Positions 39,793-48,208 of a stretch of DNA of 59,905 bases are shown one piece after another. The stretch is from Thermosynechococcaceae cyanobacterium YX3bin19 (GTDB lineage Bacteria; Cyanobacteriota; Cyanobacteriia; Thermosynechococcales; Thermosynechococcaceae), in assembly GCA_030447595.1 (NCBI GenBank), contig JAUJON010000008.1, positions 1-59,905 on the forward strand. The letters are read 5' to 3'. Under the pieces are notes generated by a model. That model had not been told where the DNA came from and did not search any database. It was given only the letters and a program-made list of their open reading frames with translations. Position 1 is the stretch's first letter. Every line of letters begins with the position of its first letter. The position numbers were made by a program, and so were the translations under genes.

Positions 39793-40716
39793 CTAGCGCA
39801 TTAAATTTCTACGGGTGACCAAGCGGGAGAGAATGCTAATTAGCAAAACCAAACCAACCAGAACTAAAGAAGCGGTCCAAGCTATTTGGTTTTGCTCGAC
39901 AAAGGGAGAGAAGGCGTAGTTATAGATTAATACTGACAGTGAAGGAGTTGGGTTAAACAGTCCCTGAGGCCAGTTTTGGCTAAAGAGGGCCGTAAACAGC
40001 AGTGGAGCCGTCTCGCCTGCAGCACGGGCGACAGCAAGTAAAACACCCGTGGTAATTCCTGATAAGGCAGAGGTGACAACGATGCGAAATATAGTTTGCA
40101 GTCGATTTGCTCCTAAAGCAGCAGAAGCAAGGCGTTGAGAGGTTGGAACCAGCTTTAAGGCTTCTTCCGTTGTCAGCGTCACAATCGGCAACATCAGCAC
40201 GGCGAGTGCCACCCCGCCTGCGACAGCTGAAAATTGCTTGGTTGCCAGTACAATAACGCCGTAGGCAAAGACCCCGGCAATGATTGAAGGAACGCCACTC
40301 AGGATAGTTGCAATAAAACGGATCGCGCTGGCAATTGCCTTAAGTGGGCTGGAACCGCCTGCTCCTTGACCCAGTTCTGATAAGAAAATTCCGGTCATCA
40401 CCCCAATAGGAATGCTGATCACCGAAGCGATGCCAACCATGATCAGGGTACCTAGGATGGCGTTAGCAAAACCGTTTGCTGTATTCTCCATTCCAGCCGG
40501 AGCTGGCAAAGAGACAAAGACTTCCCACTTCAGGTGAGGAACGCCTTGCCGGAGGATCTCGATCAGAATAGCTAGCAGGGGTAGCAGTGCTAGACCTGTC
40601 AAGCCAAAGGCGATCGCGCTCATGCCGGTGCTGAATAATACTCGGCCTTTAGGCAACGGGCGTTTAAGCTCTGCAGCCAGTACTTCAGGATTAGAATCGG
40701 CGGGAGTTGCGGTCAT
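39793..40716 (-). CDS. pstA: Phosphate ABC transporter permease PstA
   Basis: Inner-membrane permease subunit that pairs with PstC. The 307 residues have six hydrophobic helices. Visible family segments are FANAILGTLIMVGIASVISI, ILSGVPSIIAGVFAYGV, the coupling-helix region TEEALKLVPTSQRLASAALG, and ARAAGETAPLLFTALF. Ends 4 bases before pstB. The N-terminal 30 residues are polar and cytoplasmic. Confidence 0.93.
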   Translation of the reverse strand: MTATPADSNPEVLAAELKRPLPKGRVLFSTGMSAIAFGLTGLALLPLLAILIEILRQGVPHLKWEVFVSLPAPAGMENTANGFANAILGTLIMVGIASVISIPIGVMTGIFLSELGQGAGGSSPLKAIASAIRFIATILSGVPSIIAGVFAYGVIVLATKQFSAVAGGVALAVLMLPIVTLTTEEALKLVPTSQRLASAALGANRLQTIFRIVVTSALSGITTGVLLAVARAAGETAPLLFTALFSQNWPQGLFNPTPSLSVLIYNYAFSPFVEQNQIAWTASLVLVGLVLLISILSRLVTRRNLMR

Positions 40717-40777
40717 GGAAGTTAATCTACGCAGCGAAAAGCATTCTCAAAACAAAGCAGCGGACGTGAGAGGTCAA

Positions 40778-41803
40778 TTAGCGGTTCAGCACCATCCCCC
40801 GCTGGAGACCAATCAGCCAGACTAACAATACGGCAGCAATGTTGACTAAAAGGGTAATGGCAAACAAAATTAAAGCGAGGTACATCAGAGCACCGATGTG
40901 CAAACCCTCTAACGCTTCAGGAAATTCGTTCGCCAGTAGCGCCGGGATCGTATAACCGGCATCTAGCAGGGAGGCACTGATGTAGGGCGAGTTACCAATC
41001 ACCATAGTCACTGCCATCGTTTCTCCTAAAGCACGCCCCAAGGCCAGCATGGCTGCGCCGAGGATGCCAGAAACGCCCGCAGGTAGCAATAGGCTAAAAA
41101 TCGTTTCCCAACGGGTTGCACCTAGAGACATAGAAGCACTCCGCAGCTCCTGAGGAACCGCCAACAGTACTTCTCGGCTAATTGCTGCCATTGTCGGCAA
41201 GATCATGATTGCCAGGATCACCCCAGCGGTTAACAACCCAGGCCCAAACGGTTCAGTGCTAAACAGGGGAGTCCATTTGAAGTAGTCATAAAGCACCTGT
41301 TGAACCGGCCGTAGAACCGGAATTAAAACGAAAAGGCCCCAAAGACCAATGATGACGCTGGGAATTGCAGCAATCAGCTCCACAAGAAAACCTAGGGGCG
41401 ATCGCACCGCTAAGGGCAAGAAATTTTCACTAGTGACAATTGCAACCGCCAGTCCAACGGGTACGGCAATCAGCAGGGCGATTGCTGAACTCACCAGGGT
41501 CCCATAGATATAAGGTAGGGCACCAAAGGCTAGACCGGCTACATCCCAGTCCTGACTCCACAAAAACCCTAGACCATATTCCTGAATAGCCGGGCGGGCT
41601 TGTTGATAAATTACCCAACTGATCCAGAACAGCAAGACAACTGTACTCAAGGCAAACCCACACAACAGCCAGGTAAACCCCTGTTCGAGCCAGAGATCCC
41701 ACCTACTGGTTGTCGTGATGTTCAGCTCGGCCTCAGGTGAGGGGTGAAATAACGAAATACCTGCCCTGCTTGGACTGCGAGCTGTTTCAAGGGGTTCTTT
41801 CAT
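40778..41803 (-). CDS. pstC: Phosphate ABC transporter permease PstC
   Basis: Inner-membrane permease subunit of the phosphate importer. The 341 residues include a polar N-terminus of about 40, then six helices. Family marks are GALPYIYGTLVSSAIALLIA, VELIAAIPSVIIGLWGLFVL, ISREVLLAVPQELRSASMSL (coupling loop) and ALGRALGETMAVTMVIGNSP. pstA starts 61 bases downstream. Confidence 0.93.
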   Translation of the reverse strand: MKEPLETARSPSRAGISLFHPSPEAELNITTTSRWDLWLEQGFTWLLCGFALSTVVLLFWISWVIYQQARPAIQEYGLGFLWSQDWDVAGLAFGALPYIYGTLVSSAIALLIAVPVGLAVAIVTSENFLPLAVRSPLGFLVELIAAIPSVIIGLWGLFVLIPVLRPVQQVLYDYFKWTPLFSTEPFGPGLLTAGVILAIMILPTMAAISREVLLAVPQELRSASMSLGATRWETIFSLLLPAGVSGILGAAMLALGRALGETMAVTMVIGNSPYISASLLDAGYTIPALLANEFPEALEGLHIGALMYLALILFAITLLVNIAAVLLVWLIGLQRGMVLNR

Positions 41804-41853
41804 GCAGGCATACTATCTTAGAACTAAAAGCTGACACAAATTAATACGCAAGG

Positions 41854-41882
41854 AGGGGGCACCCCCAGCGGAGATGCCCCCT
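41854..41882 (-). terminator. Stem-loop between pstS and pstC (attenuating or stabilising hairpin)
   Basis: An 8-bp stem AGGGGGCA (41854-41861) against TGCCCCCT (41875-41882), GC-rich, with a 13-base loop, in the pstS-pstC gap. No T-run follows on the minus strand, so it is not a full terminator. Such hairpins often keep pstS mRNA more abundant than the permease part. That role is inferred. Confidence 0.55.
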
Positions 41883-41912
41883 ACCCTGGAGCAAGGAGGT
41901 GAGAGGAGTGAG

Positions 41913-42983
41913 TTAACGACTAGCGGAACCGCCGGTAGTAACAGTACTATTCACGGCCTGAATTACCTGCTGAGCTACCTCATCAGGGATCTCCGTATAG
42001 GTCAGGTCATCATTGAGTGCTTGACCTTCAGTGAGACTGTACTGAACCAGCTTCTTGACCGCATCCGCTTTAGCAGCGTCTGGATACTGCTTGTAAACCA
42101 TCATCCAGGTAAGACCAGTAATTGGATAGCCGTCTGCGGGTGCCCCAAGCTTTTCAAAGTCAACCCGGAAATCTGGGTCGAATTCTACGTTTTCTAGGGC
42201 CCGGTTAGCATTCTCAATGGTTGGCGCCACATAAGCACCCTTCTCGTTCTCGACCAGAGCTGTCTGGAGCTGGTTTTCGTTGGCAAAGCTAGCCTCAACA
42301 TAGCCAATGGTAAAGGGCGTCCGCTTAACCGTCTGGGCAACACCAGGGTTTCCTTTAGCACTCAAGGGTCTACCAGGCCAACGGGGGGCCTTATCTGCGC
42401 CAACTCTGCCCTTGAAGTAAGGGTCCATAGCGCTGAGGGCATTGGTAAAGATAAAGGTAGTACCACTGCTGTCCGCACGCACAGCAAGTCTAATCGGGCG
42501 ATCAGGAAGGTTCACACCGGGATTGTCGGCGGCAATTTTCGGGTCATTCCAGCGGGTGATTTGGCCCGCAAAGATGGCTGGAAGCACCTCTTGGGACAGC
42601 TTCAAGCTCTGGGAAACACCTGGAAGGTTGTAAACAGCGGCTACCGGGCCGCCAGCAGTCGGGACAAATACAACACCCCGCTCCACTTCAGCTGCTTCTT
42701 TGTCGGTCATTGCTGTATCACTTGCCGCGAAGTCAACGGTTCCGGCGGTCATTTGCTTAATACCACCGCCGCTGCCGATTCCCTGGTAGTTCACCTGAAT
42801 ACCCGGATTCTTCTTCTGGAATTCAGCAAAGTAACGCTGGTATAGCGGTTCAGGAAAGGTCGCCCCTGCACCGCTGAGAGAGATCGTTTGGGCGATCGCG
42901 CTTAGTAGAGGCCCAAACGCAAGGGTAACTGTGACGACAGAAGTTGCAACAGTGCGACGTAAAGTAGTCGAAGAAAAAACCAT
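41913..42983 (-). CDS. pstS: Phosphate-binding protein PstS
   Basis: Periplasmic phosphate-binding protein of the Pst importer. The 356 residues start with a signal peptide (hydrophobic core about 10-27, AIAQ cleavage site). Family marks follow: LSGAGATFPEPLYQRYF, VNYQGIGSGGGIKQMTAGTV, DFAASDTAMTDKE, RADSSGTTFIFTNAL with the phosphate-contact serine and arginine, and TPFTIGYVEASFA. Full length. First gene of pstS-C-A-B, with a Pho-box-like site upstream. Confidence 0.93.
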   Translation of the reverse strand: MVFSSTTLRRTVATSVVTVTLAFGPLLSAIAQTISLSGAGATFPEPLYQRYFAEFQKKNPGIQVNYQGIGSGGGIKQMTAGTVDFAASDTAMTDKEAAEVERGVVFVPTAGGPVAAVYNLPGVSQSLKLSQEVLPAIFAGQITRWNDPKIAADNPGVNLPDRPIRLAVRADSSGTTFIFTNALSAMDPYFKGRVGADKAPRWPGRPLSAKGNPGVAQTVKRTPFTIGYVEASFANENQLQTALVENEKGAYVAPTIENANRALENVEFDPDFRVDFEKLGAPADGYPITGLTWMMVYKQYPDAAKADAVKKLVQYSLTEGQALNDDLTYTEIPDEVAQQVIQAVNSTVTTGGSASR

Positions 42984-43091
42984 TTTGCCTCGTTTTTGGG
43001 AGTCAGAAGTTGAAATATTGAGTTATTTAGACATTCAGTGACAACGATACAACGAATTTAGTTAAGAAAAAATAAAGAAGAAAATAAGGTG

Positions 43092-43135
43092 AAATTAATC
43101 TTTGTTTAAGTTAGATTAAACAAAGACTTAAAACA
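43092..43135 (-). promoter_or_regulatory. Candidate Pho box (SphR site) upstream of pstS
   Basis: On the minus strand four TTAA-centred octamers follow each other with about 11-base period: TTTAAGTC, TTTAATCT, CTTAAACA, ATTAATTT. Spacings are 12, 10 and 11. This matches the known cyanobacterial Pho box design of tandem PyTTAA octamers with 3-base spacers. It sits about 110-150 bases before the pstS start. The rest of the 42984-43530 gap is AT-rich with no gene visible. Confidence 0.6.
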
Positions 43136-43530
43136 CTTGCTCATTCTATATTTAGCAACTTTAAATCAACGCAAACTCTCGACATGCAGCAATTTAAGTA
43201 CTGAATTCTAAACTACATTTGACGAATTCACATTAGGGTATGCTTGTCTTAAGGTATAGAAGATTCATACAGTGCTGCATAAAGTAAATCTTATGTATAA
43301 AAGTACAGAAAATCTCTACTAAGAATCTGAAGCCTTAGAAACATAGTACTACTCAGCTTAAATTAAGCACACGAAGTTTACTTCACCCGATTGAATTAAA
43401 AGCATTGAGTTAGCTAACAGAGCTTTAGAAAAAGTTAATTCACTAACTATTCAGTGATTATTTTTTTCATCACAAAAGTAAGCCTTTAGCGTTGTGTAGC
43501 TAGCTTTGTTCCAAAACGTAATTCGGATCA

Positions 43531-44619
43531 ATGACTCATTCTTACCCACTCAAGAACTTACCTACACCTGTTCAGCTTTTGATTCGGCCTATGTTGCTAA
43601 TCTCCCTGGGGCTGCATGGCTTGCTGTTATTTTTGCCGACAGGTGCCGAGAGAAATCCAATTGTGGAGAAGGAGGAAACGGTCAAGATTACTCAGCTACC
43701 CTCTAGTAGCAAGCCTGCAGCGAAGCCTGCCTCTAAATCGGCTGCTAAGCCAGCGGCTAAGAAGGTAAAACCAGCCCGGCGAGCTGTAGCAATTAATCGT
43801 CCAAGAGCAATTGTCACACCGGCACCTCGCATTGAACCACGCCAAGCTAGCGCTGCAGGAGAACAAGCCAGGCGCGAATTAGTAGCAGCTTCAGCCAGTG
43901 GAGAGACCTCAGGGACTGATCAACAAGCCGAGGCATCAGGAGCTGAAAGTCCATTTGCAGATTTCCCCCACTATTCCGGTGCCGAGCCCGGCTGCTTTGG
44001 AAAAGAGTCTTGCCAGAAAACAGCAGATCCACTCGGCAAGGTCGATGCCCATTTTGCCAAACAACTGCCGGCAAAAAAATATCAGGTGCAATCAGTCAGT
44101 AACGAGGCAGATAAAAAGGTTTACCAGGTCTCGAAGGGAGGAGCAACCCAGTTTCTCAACTTGTTCACCAGTGATGGGGGGACTGTTTATGTTCTGGCCC
44201 CAGAGCCGCTCAATAGTCTTGATGACCTTAAGGCAGCAGTAGAGGTACCTGAAGGGTTGTATGTTACTCTGAGTAAACTGGGTGGAGAGCCAGCTGACGA
44301 TACCAACTTTGACGATCCTGACAATTTTTTTGCCAAGCTCAGCAGTGAAGATGAAGCAGGTAGCGTTCTTGCTGCAGAGCTGCGTTCAGAGATCGATGGC
44401 AGCCCCCAATTAGTCTCAGGCCAAACTCCCGAAAAAGTATATAACGGGCTGCAGCCCCAGCTTCAAAGTAATGGCATCGAGATCTCCGAAGTGAAGCCCT
44501 ACGGCGGTGGCTCTCTTTACAAACTGCACAAGGGAAGTTTTACGGGCTATCTCAACCTAGTGCCGAGCAAAGATCGCACCGGGACGATTGTCGTTGTTTG
44601 GACAGGCTCTCCCAACTAG
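43531..44619 (+). CDS. TonB-like periplasm-spanning protein
   Basis: Probably the TonB-like energy transducer of the neighbouring ExbB/ExbD. The 362 residues have a short cytoplasmic start, one membrane helix (about 21-37, MLLISLGLHGLLLFLP), and an Ala/Pro/Lys-rich stretch of about 60 residues (KPAAKPASKSAAKPAAKKVK), typical of the TonB periplasm-spanning arm. A C-terminal folded half follows, with two similar segments (VYQVSKGGATQFLNLFTSDG and LYKLHKGSFTGYLNLVPSKD). The S-L-G-L-H-x-L-L-L membrane segment fits the TonB pattern with the histidine. The C-terminal domain is not a classic TonB_C. Convergent with exbD. Confidence 0.7.
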   Translation: MTHSYPLKNLPTPVQLLIRPMLLISLGLHGLLLFLPTGAERNPIVEKEETVKITQLPSSSKPAAKPASKSAAKPAAKKVKPARRAVAINRPRAIVTPAPRIEPRQASAAGEQARRELVAASASGETSGTDQQAEASGAESPFADFPHYSGAEPGCFGKESCQKTADPLGKVDAHFAKQLPAKKYQVQSVSNEADKKVYQVSKGGATQFLNLFTSDGGTVYVLAPEPLNSLDDLKAAVEVPEGLYVTLSKLGGEPADDTNFDDPDNFFAKLSSEDEAGSVLAAELRSEIDGSPQLVSGQTPEKVYNGLQPQLQSNGIEISEVKPYGGGSLYKLHKGSFTGYLNLVPSKDRTGTIVVVWTGSPN

Positions 44620-44629
44620 GAAAGTAGGT

Positions 44630-45043
44630 TTAACTTTGATCGACGCCTAGAGAAACGCGATCGCCGCCAATATCCCGCATAATCCCTAAGACTTCCTCAA
44701 CCCGTTCGTAAGAGAGTTCGCGGTCTGCTTGCAAAATGATTGTCCCCTTGAGATTGTTTTGCAAATAGGTTTGCATCTCCTGAGTTAGCTGCACTTCACT
44801 CACGGGTTGATTCCTAAGTATCGTTTGTCCTTGCTGATTCAGCCCTACGACTAAGGGCGGTTCTGGTTCTTGCTGGTTACTAATACCTGTCCCAGCCCTA
44901 GGTAGGTTGACGTTCAGAAATTGCTGGCCTGTCAATGTCATAGAGACAATGATAAAAAATGTCAGGACGGTCATCAGTACGTCCATCATTGGCACTAGAT
45001 TAACTTCCGGCACCTGCGAACCTTTTTGCTGTTTAAATTGCAT
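44630..45043 (-). CDS. exbD: ExbD/TolR-family biopolymer transport protein (second copy)
   Basis: Part of the ExbB/ExbD proton motor in the inner membrane. The 137-residue product starts at ATG 45043 (MQFKQQKGSQVPEVNLVPMM) and has one membrane helix with the conserved aspartate MMDVLMTVLTFFIIVSM (the proton-carrying D). The periplasmic half contains VVGLNQQGQTILRNQPVS, a TYLQNNLKG segment and ADRELSYERVEEVLGIMRDI. The copy upstream (45058-45467) is similar along its length. The longer frame that seems to fuse both copies (to 45421) is due to an indel near 45085. Confidence 0.85.
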   Translation of the reverse strand: MQFKQQKGSQVPEVNLVPMMDVLMTVLTFFIIVSMTLTGQQFLNVNLPRAGTGISNQQEPEPPLVVGLNQQGQTILRNQPVSEVQLTQEMQTYLQNNLKGTIILQADRELSYERVEEVLGIMRDIGGDRVSLGVDQS

Positions 45044-45057
45044 ACTTCTACCCCAAC

Positions 45058-45467
45058 TTAATTTGGGTCGATGGCCAGAGACCCGATCTCCTGCCGTGTT
45101 CCGCATTTCTCCCAACAGTTGAACAACCTGTTCATAGGGCAACCTAGGGTCTGGCTTGAGTAGCACAGCTCCTTTCGGATTTCTTCCCAAGTAAGCTCGG
45201 GTTTGCTGCGCGAGTTGGTCTCTACCGATGGATTGGTTATCAAGCAGGATTCGCCCTTGCTGGTTTAACTCTACTACCAGGGGATCGGGTGTTACTTCCT
45301 GAGTAGTGCTGCCCTCGGTACTGGGCAGTGTGACATCCACTCCCTGCTGAGCTGTAAATAGGACGGTAACGATGACAAAAAATGCCAGGGTTCCCATCAT
45401 CACAGTTAACATGGGTATCACATTAATTTCTGGCAGTTTGAGTCTTGTTGCTGATTTTAAATTGCAT
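45058..45467 (-). CDS. exbD: ExbD/TolR-family biopolymer transport protein (first copy), frameshifted
   Basis: Same family as the next gene. It starts at ATG 45467 (MQFKISNKT). A shift near 45445 brings in RLKLPEINVIPMLTVMMGTL, with a membrane helix AFFVIVTVLF. The periplasmic part (VVELNQQGRILLDNQSIG, AYLGRNPKGAVLLKPD, YEQVVQLLGEMRN) ends SLAIDPN after a second shift near 45085. Notable: the position of the proton-carrying aspartate in the helix is threonine (MLTVMM against MMDVLM in copy two), so this copy may be structural only, if the base calls hold. Confidence 0.75.
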
Positions 45468-45480
45468 CGAGTTGGCCTGC

Positions 45481-46149
45481 CTACCCTATCTTTTCTTGAG
45501 GTAGTGAACCTCGTCTAGACGCAGCTGCGGTAGAGGCAAAAGGGTCAGAATCTGATACGGAGGGTTCATACCACATCTGGCGGTAAATAAGTTCAAGCTC
45601 ACTCCCAACGGCAGAAAAATAGTCCATTTGCCGAGACTGCAAGGTAACAAAGGCCCGGAAGACTAACAGCGCAATAATTGCCACAATCATGCCAGCAGCG
45701 GTCGTGATCAGTGCTTCACCAATTCCGCCTGCAGCTCGGGTAGCTTGCTCACTCGTACCACCACTACCAATGTTGAGGCTACCGAAAGTGGCAATTAGAC
45801 CGGTCACAGTGCCTAGAAGACCTAATAGCGGGGCAACTGCAACAACAGTTTCTAGGAGCTTATCACCTTTGCGCATTTGGACAAACTCTTTGTCACCTGC
45901 CGCTTCCATAGCTAAGCGAAAAGTTTCAGGGGTCGGTTGTTTGAGTCGAAGAGGGGCTAGCAGAAACCGACCTATCGGCAAAGTTTGGGCCTGTTCAGCG
46001 ATCGCGGCTGCTTTGTGTAAATCAGATCGCGCAGCTTCCAGCACATCGTGAACAATGCGGTCCTCTTTGCTAAGTAACTGGAACCAGAACCGAACTCGCT
46101 CCAGCGCTGTCGCAATGGTGGCGATAGACAGTCCTAAGAGCGGCCACAT
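45481..46149 (-). CDS. exbB: ExbB/TolQ/MotA-family proton channel protein
   Basis: Inner-membrane pentamer that with ExbD uses proton flow to power the TonB-like protein. The 222 residues show the first helix LLGLSIATIATALERV, the cytoplasmic region, and helices two and three in VAVAPLLGLLGTVTGLIATF and IGEALITTAAGMIVAIIALL, which hold the conserved threonine and glutamate positions. The start may lie a few codons upstream: GGPVMWPLL reads naturally, but a TGA precedes it. First gene of exbB-exbD-exbD. Confidence 0.85.
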   Translation of the reverse strand: MWPLLGLSIATIATALERVRFWFQLLSKEDRIVHDVLEAARSDLHKAAAIAEQAQTLPIGRFLLAPLRLKQPTPETFRLAMEAAGDKEFVQMRKGDKLLETVVAVAPLLGLLGTVTGLIATFGSLNIGSGGTSEQATRAAGGIGEALITTAAGMIVAIIALLVFRAFVTLQSRQMDYFSAVGSELELIYRQMWYEPSVSDSDPFASTAAASRRGSLPQEKIG

Positions 46150-46511
46150 TACCGGACCCCCTCAACAACGAAATCATACAGTCTAGCCATGGTTTTTGGA
46201 GGGTTTGCTAACGTTGAAGTCGTGAGCTAAGGGATAAAAGCAGCTAAAGGCTCTCAGGCCGAGTCATTCACATTAATTAATAGCATTGGGCCAACATCCA
46301 GCTCTAGTAAAGCCGCGCTTATGCTTTGGTTCTTAGAGATTTAAGAGAGCTAAGCCGAATTGCCCCTCGGTGCAAGCCCTCAGGCGAGTCCAGTTGCGGG
46401 TGATAATGAGCAGATAGGGACTGCGGTTTCCTGATACCCTGACTGAGCAGGGCAAAGTTTTGCTGGAATTACCCTATTACCTGGCTGATAAAGGACCTTT
46501 GAAGTGAAGCA
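46150..46511. other. Divergent promoter region between exbB and futB
   Basis: About 360 bases without a gene. It must hold the promoters of the exbB-exbD operon (minus) and of futB (plus). The GATAATGAG near 46402 looks like a half Fur site, but the match is too weak to call. No terminator or repeat is seen. Confidence 0.4.
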
Positions 46512-48206
46512 GTGATTAAGCCGAATTCTCCTGAATCAATAACCCCGACAACCTTTAAGCGGAAGCAGGCAGTTTCTACTTTACGAATCAACGGCTGGGC
46601 TGTATTAATTATGGCGATCGCGGGTCTCGTCTCGGTCCCCGTGGTTGTGGTCTTGAGCAGTATTTTTTCTGCCTCTGGTGAGGTCTGGAATCACTTAGCG
46701 GCAACAGTTCTGCCCCGCTACCTTGCCAATTCTTTGGGGTTGATGCTGGGTGTCGGTATGGGAGTACTCGGGATTGGGATTGGAACAGCATGGCTTGTTA
46801 CCCTGTGCCAGTTTCCGGGCAGGCGACTATTTGAATGGGCTCTACTGCTACCCCTCGCGGCCCCCGCCTATGTCCTGGCCTATACCTATACTGGTTTTTT
46901 GGACTTTGCTGGGCCTGTACAAAGCTTCCTCCGCTCCCTGTTCGGTTGGGGCGCAGGGGAATATTGGTTTCCCAACATTCGCTCCCTAGGCGGTGCGATC
47001 GCGATGCTAACCCTGGTGCTCTATCCTTACGTTTATCTGCTGTCGCGGGTTGCTTTTCTGGAGCAGTCGGTTTCAACTCGGGAAGCTAGCCGGGTGCTCG
47101 GCTGTGGTCCGTGGCGGAGTTTTATGACAATTGCCCTACCCCTGGCTCGTCCAGCAATCGCCGCCGGTCTCGCCCTGGCACTGATGGAAACCCTGAATGA
47201 CTTTGGTACGGTTCAGTATTTTGGGGTTGACACCTTCACTACCGGCATCTACCGCACCTGGTTTGGGTTGGGCGAACGGGAAGCGGCGGCTCAGCTGGCT
47301 ACCTGTCTCCTCTTATTGATTTTCGGACTGATTTTGCTGGAGCGCTGGTCACGGCGGCAGGCCCAATATTATCAAACCCACAACCGAGAGCGCCGGATAT
47401 TGGGTTATCCACTACAGGGCACACGGGCCGCGATCGCTTGGGTTGCCTGTTTTATGCCCCTCTTCTTAGGGTTTCTGCTGCCGCTGGCCCTCTTACTAAA
47501 GATGACCCTCCAGAACGCGCGTCAAACTTTGGATGACCGCTTTTGGGGCTTTGCCACTAACAGTTTCATCCTGGCGGCAATCACTGCCGCCCTGGCATTA
47601 GTAATTGCGCTGCTCATGGCCTACGGTTTGCGCCTGCGCTCTAACTTGGGGATGCGGGTTGCGGTGCGGATTGCCTCAATGGGCTATGCCGTTCCAGGTT
47701 CGGTGATTGCAGTCGGGGTGCTCCTACCCGTTGGCTGGCTAGATAACACAATTGATGCCTGGTTCCAGGCAACCTTTGGTGTGTCTACCGGCCTGCTACT
47801 CAGTGGCACTATTGCCGCGCTGGTATTTGCTTACTTGGTCCGATTCCTAGCTATTGCCTTCAGTACAGTCGAGGCAAGCTTGACCAAAATCAAATTAAAC
47901 CTCGATGATGCTGCTCGCAGCCTGGGTCATGGGCCCACCAGCACTCTGGTCAAAGTCCACACACCAATGATGAGGGGCGGTCTGTTAACTGCAGCAATGT
48001 TGGTCTTCGTTGACGTGATGAAGGAACTTCCGGCAACCATCGTGATTCGGCCTTTCAATTTTGATACCCTAGCAGTTCAGACTTACCAGCTTGCTGCCGA
48101 TGAGCGCTTGGCTGAGGCGTCCGGTCTCGCCCTGGCCATTGTCGTTGTTGGGATTATTCCGGTAATTCTTTTGAGCTTGAGGATCACCCAATCCCGGCAG
48201 AGGTAA
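46512..48206 (+). CDS. futB: Iron(III) ABC transporter permease FutB
   Basis: Inner-membrane permease for ferric iron. The 564 residues hold two fused permease domains (about 12 helices), as in FutB/SfuB. Coupling loops are SVSTREASRVLGCGPWRSFM in the first half and LDDAARSLGHGPTSTLVKVH in the second; MALPLARPAIAAG-like and MKELPATIVIRPFNFDTLAV segments follow. Start is GTG 46512. The ATPase subunit futC is not in the window. Convergent with futA, whose stop is 2 bases away. Confidence 0.88.
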   Translation: MIKPNSPESITPTTFKRKQAVSTLRINGWAVLIMAIAGLVSVPVVVVLSSIFSASGEVWNHLAATVLPRYLANSLGLMLGVGMGVLGIGIGTAWLVTLCQFPGRRLFEWALLLPLAAPAYVLAYTYTGFLDFAGPVQSFLRSLFGWGAGEYWFPNIRSLGGAIAMLTLVLYPYVYLLSRVAFLEQSVSTREASRVLGCGPWRSFMTIALPLARPAIAAGLALALMETLNDFGTVQYFGVDTFTTGIYRTWFGLGEREAAAQLATCLLLLIFGLILLERWSRRQAQYYQTHNRERRILGYPLQGTRAAIAWVACFMPLFLGFLLPLALLLKMTLQNARQTLDDRFWGFATNSFILAAITAALALVIALLMAYGLRLRSNLGMRVAVRIASMGYAVPGSVIAVGVLLPVGWLDNTIDAWFQATFGVSTGLLLSGTIAALVFAYLVRFLAIAFSTVEASLTKIKLNLDDAARSLGHGPTSTLVKVHTPMMRGGLLTAAMLVFVDVMKELPATIVIRPFNFDTLAVQTYQLAADERLAEASGLALAIVVVGIIPVILLSLRITQSRQR

Positions 48207-48208
48207 AC

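Noticed and set aside
44630-45421. A 263-residue double ExbD fusion protein
   Set aside because: The first copy ends SLAIDPN with a stop in another frame, and the second copy has its own ATG at 45043. An indel near 45085 makes the apparent fusion.
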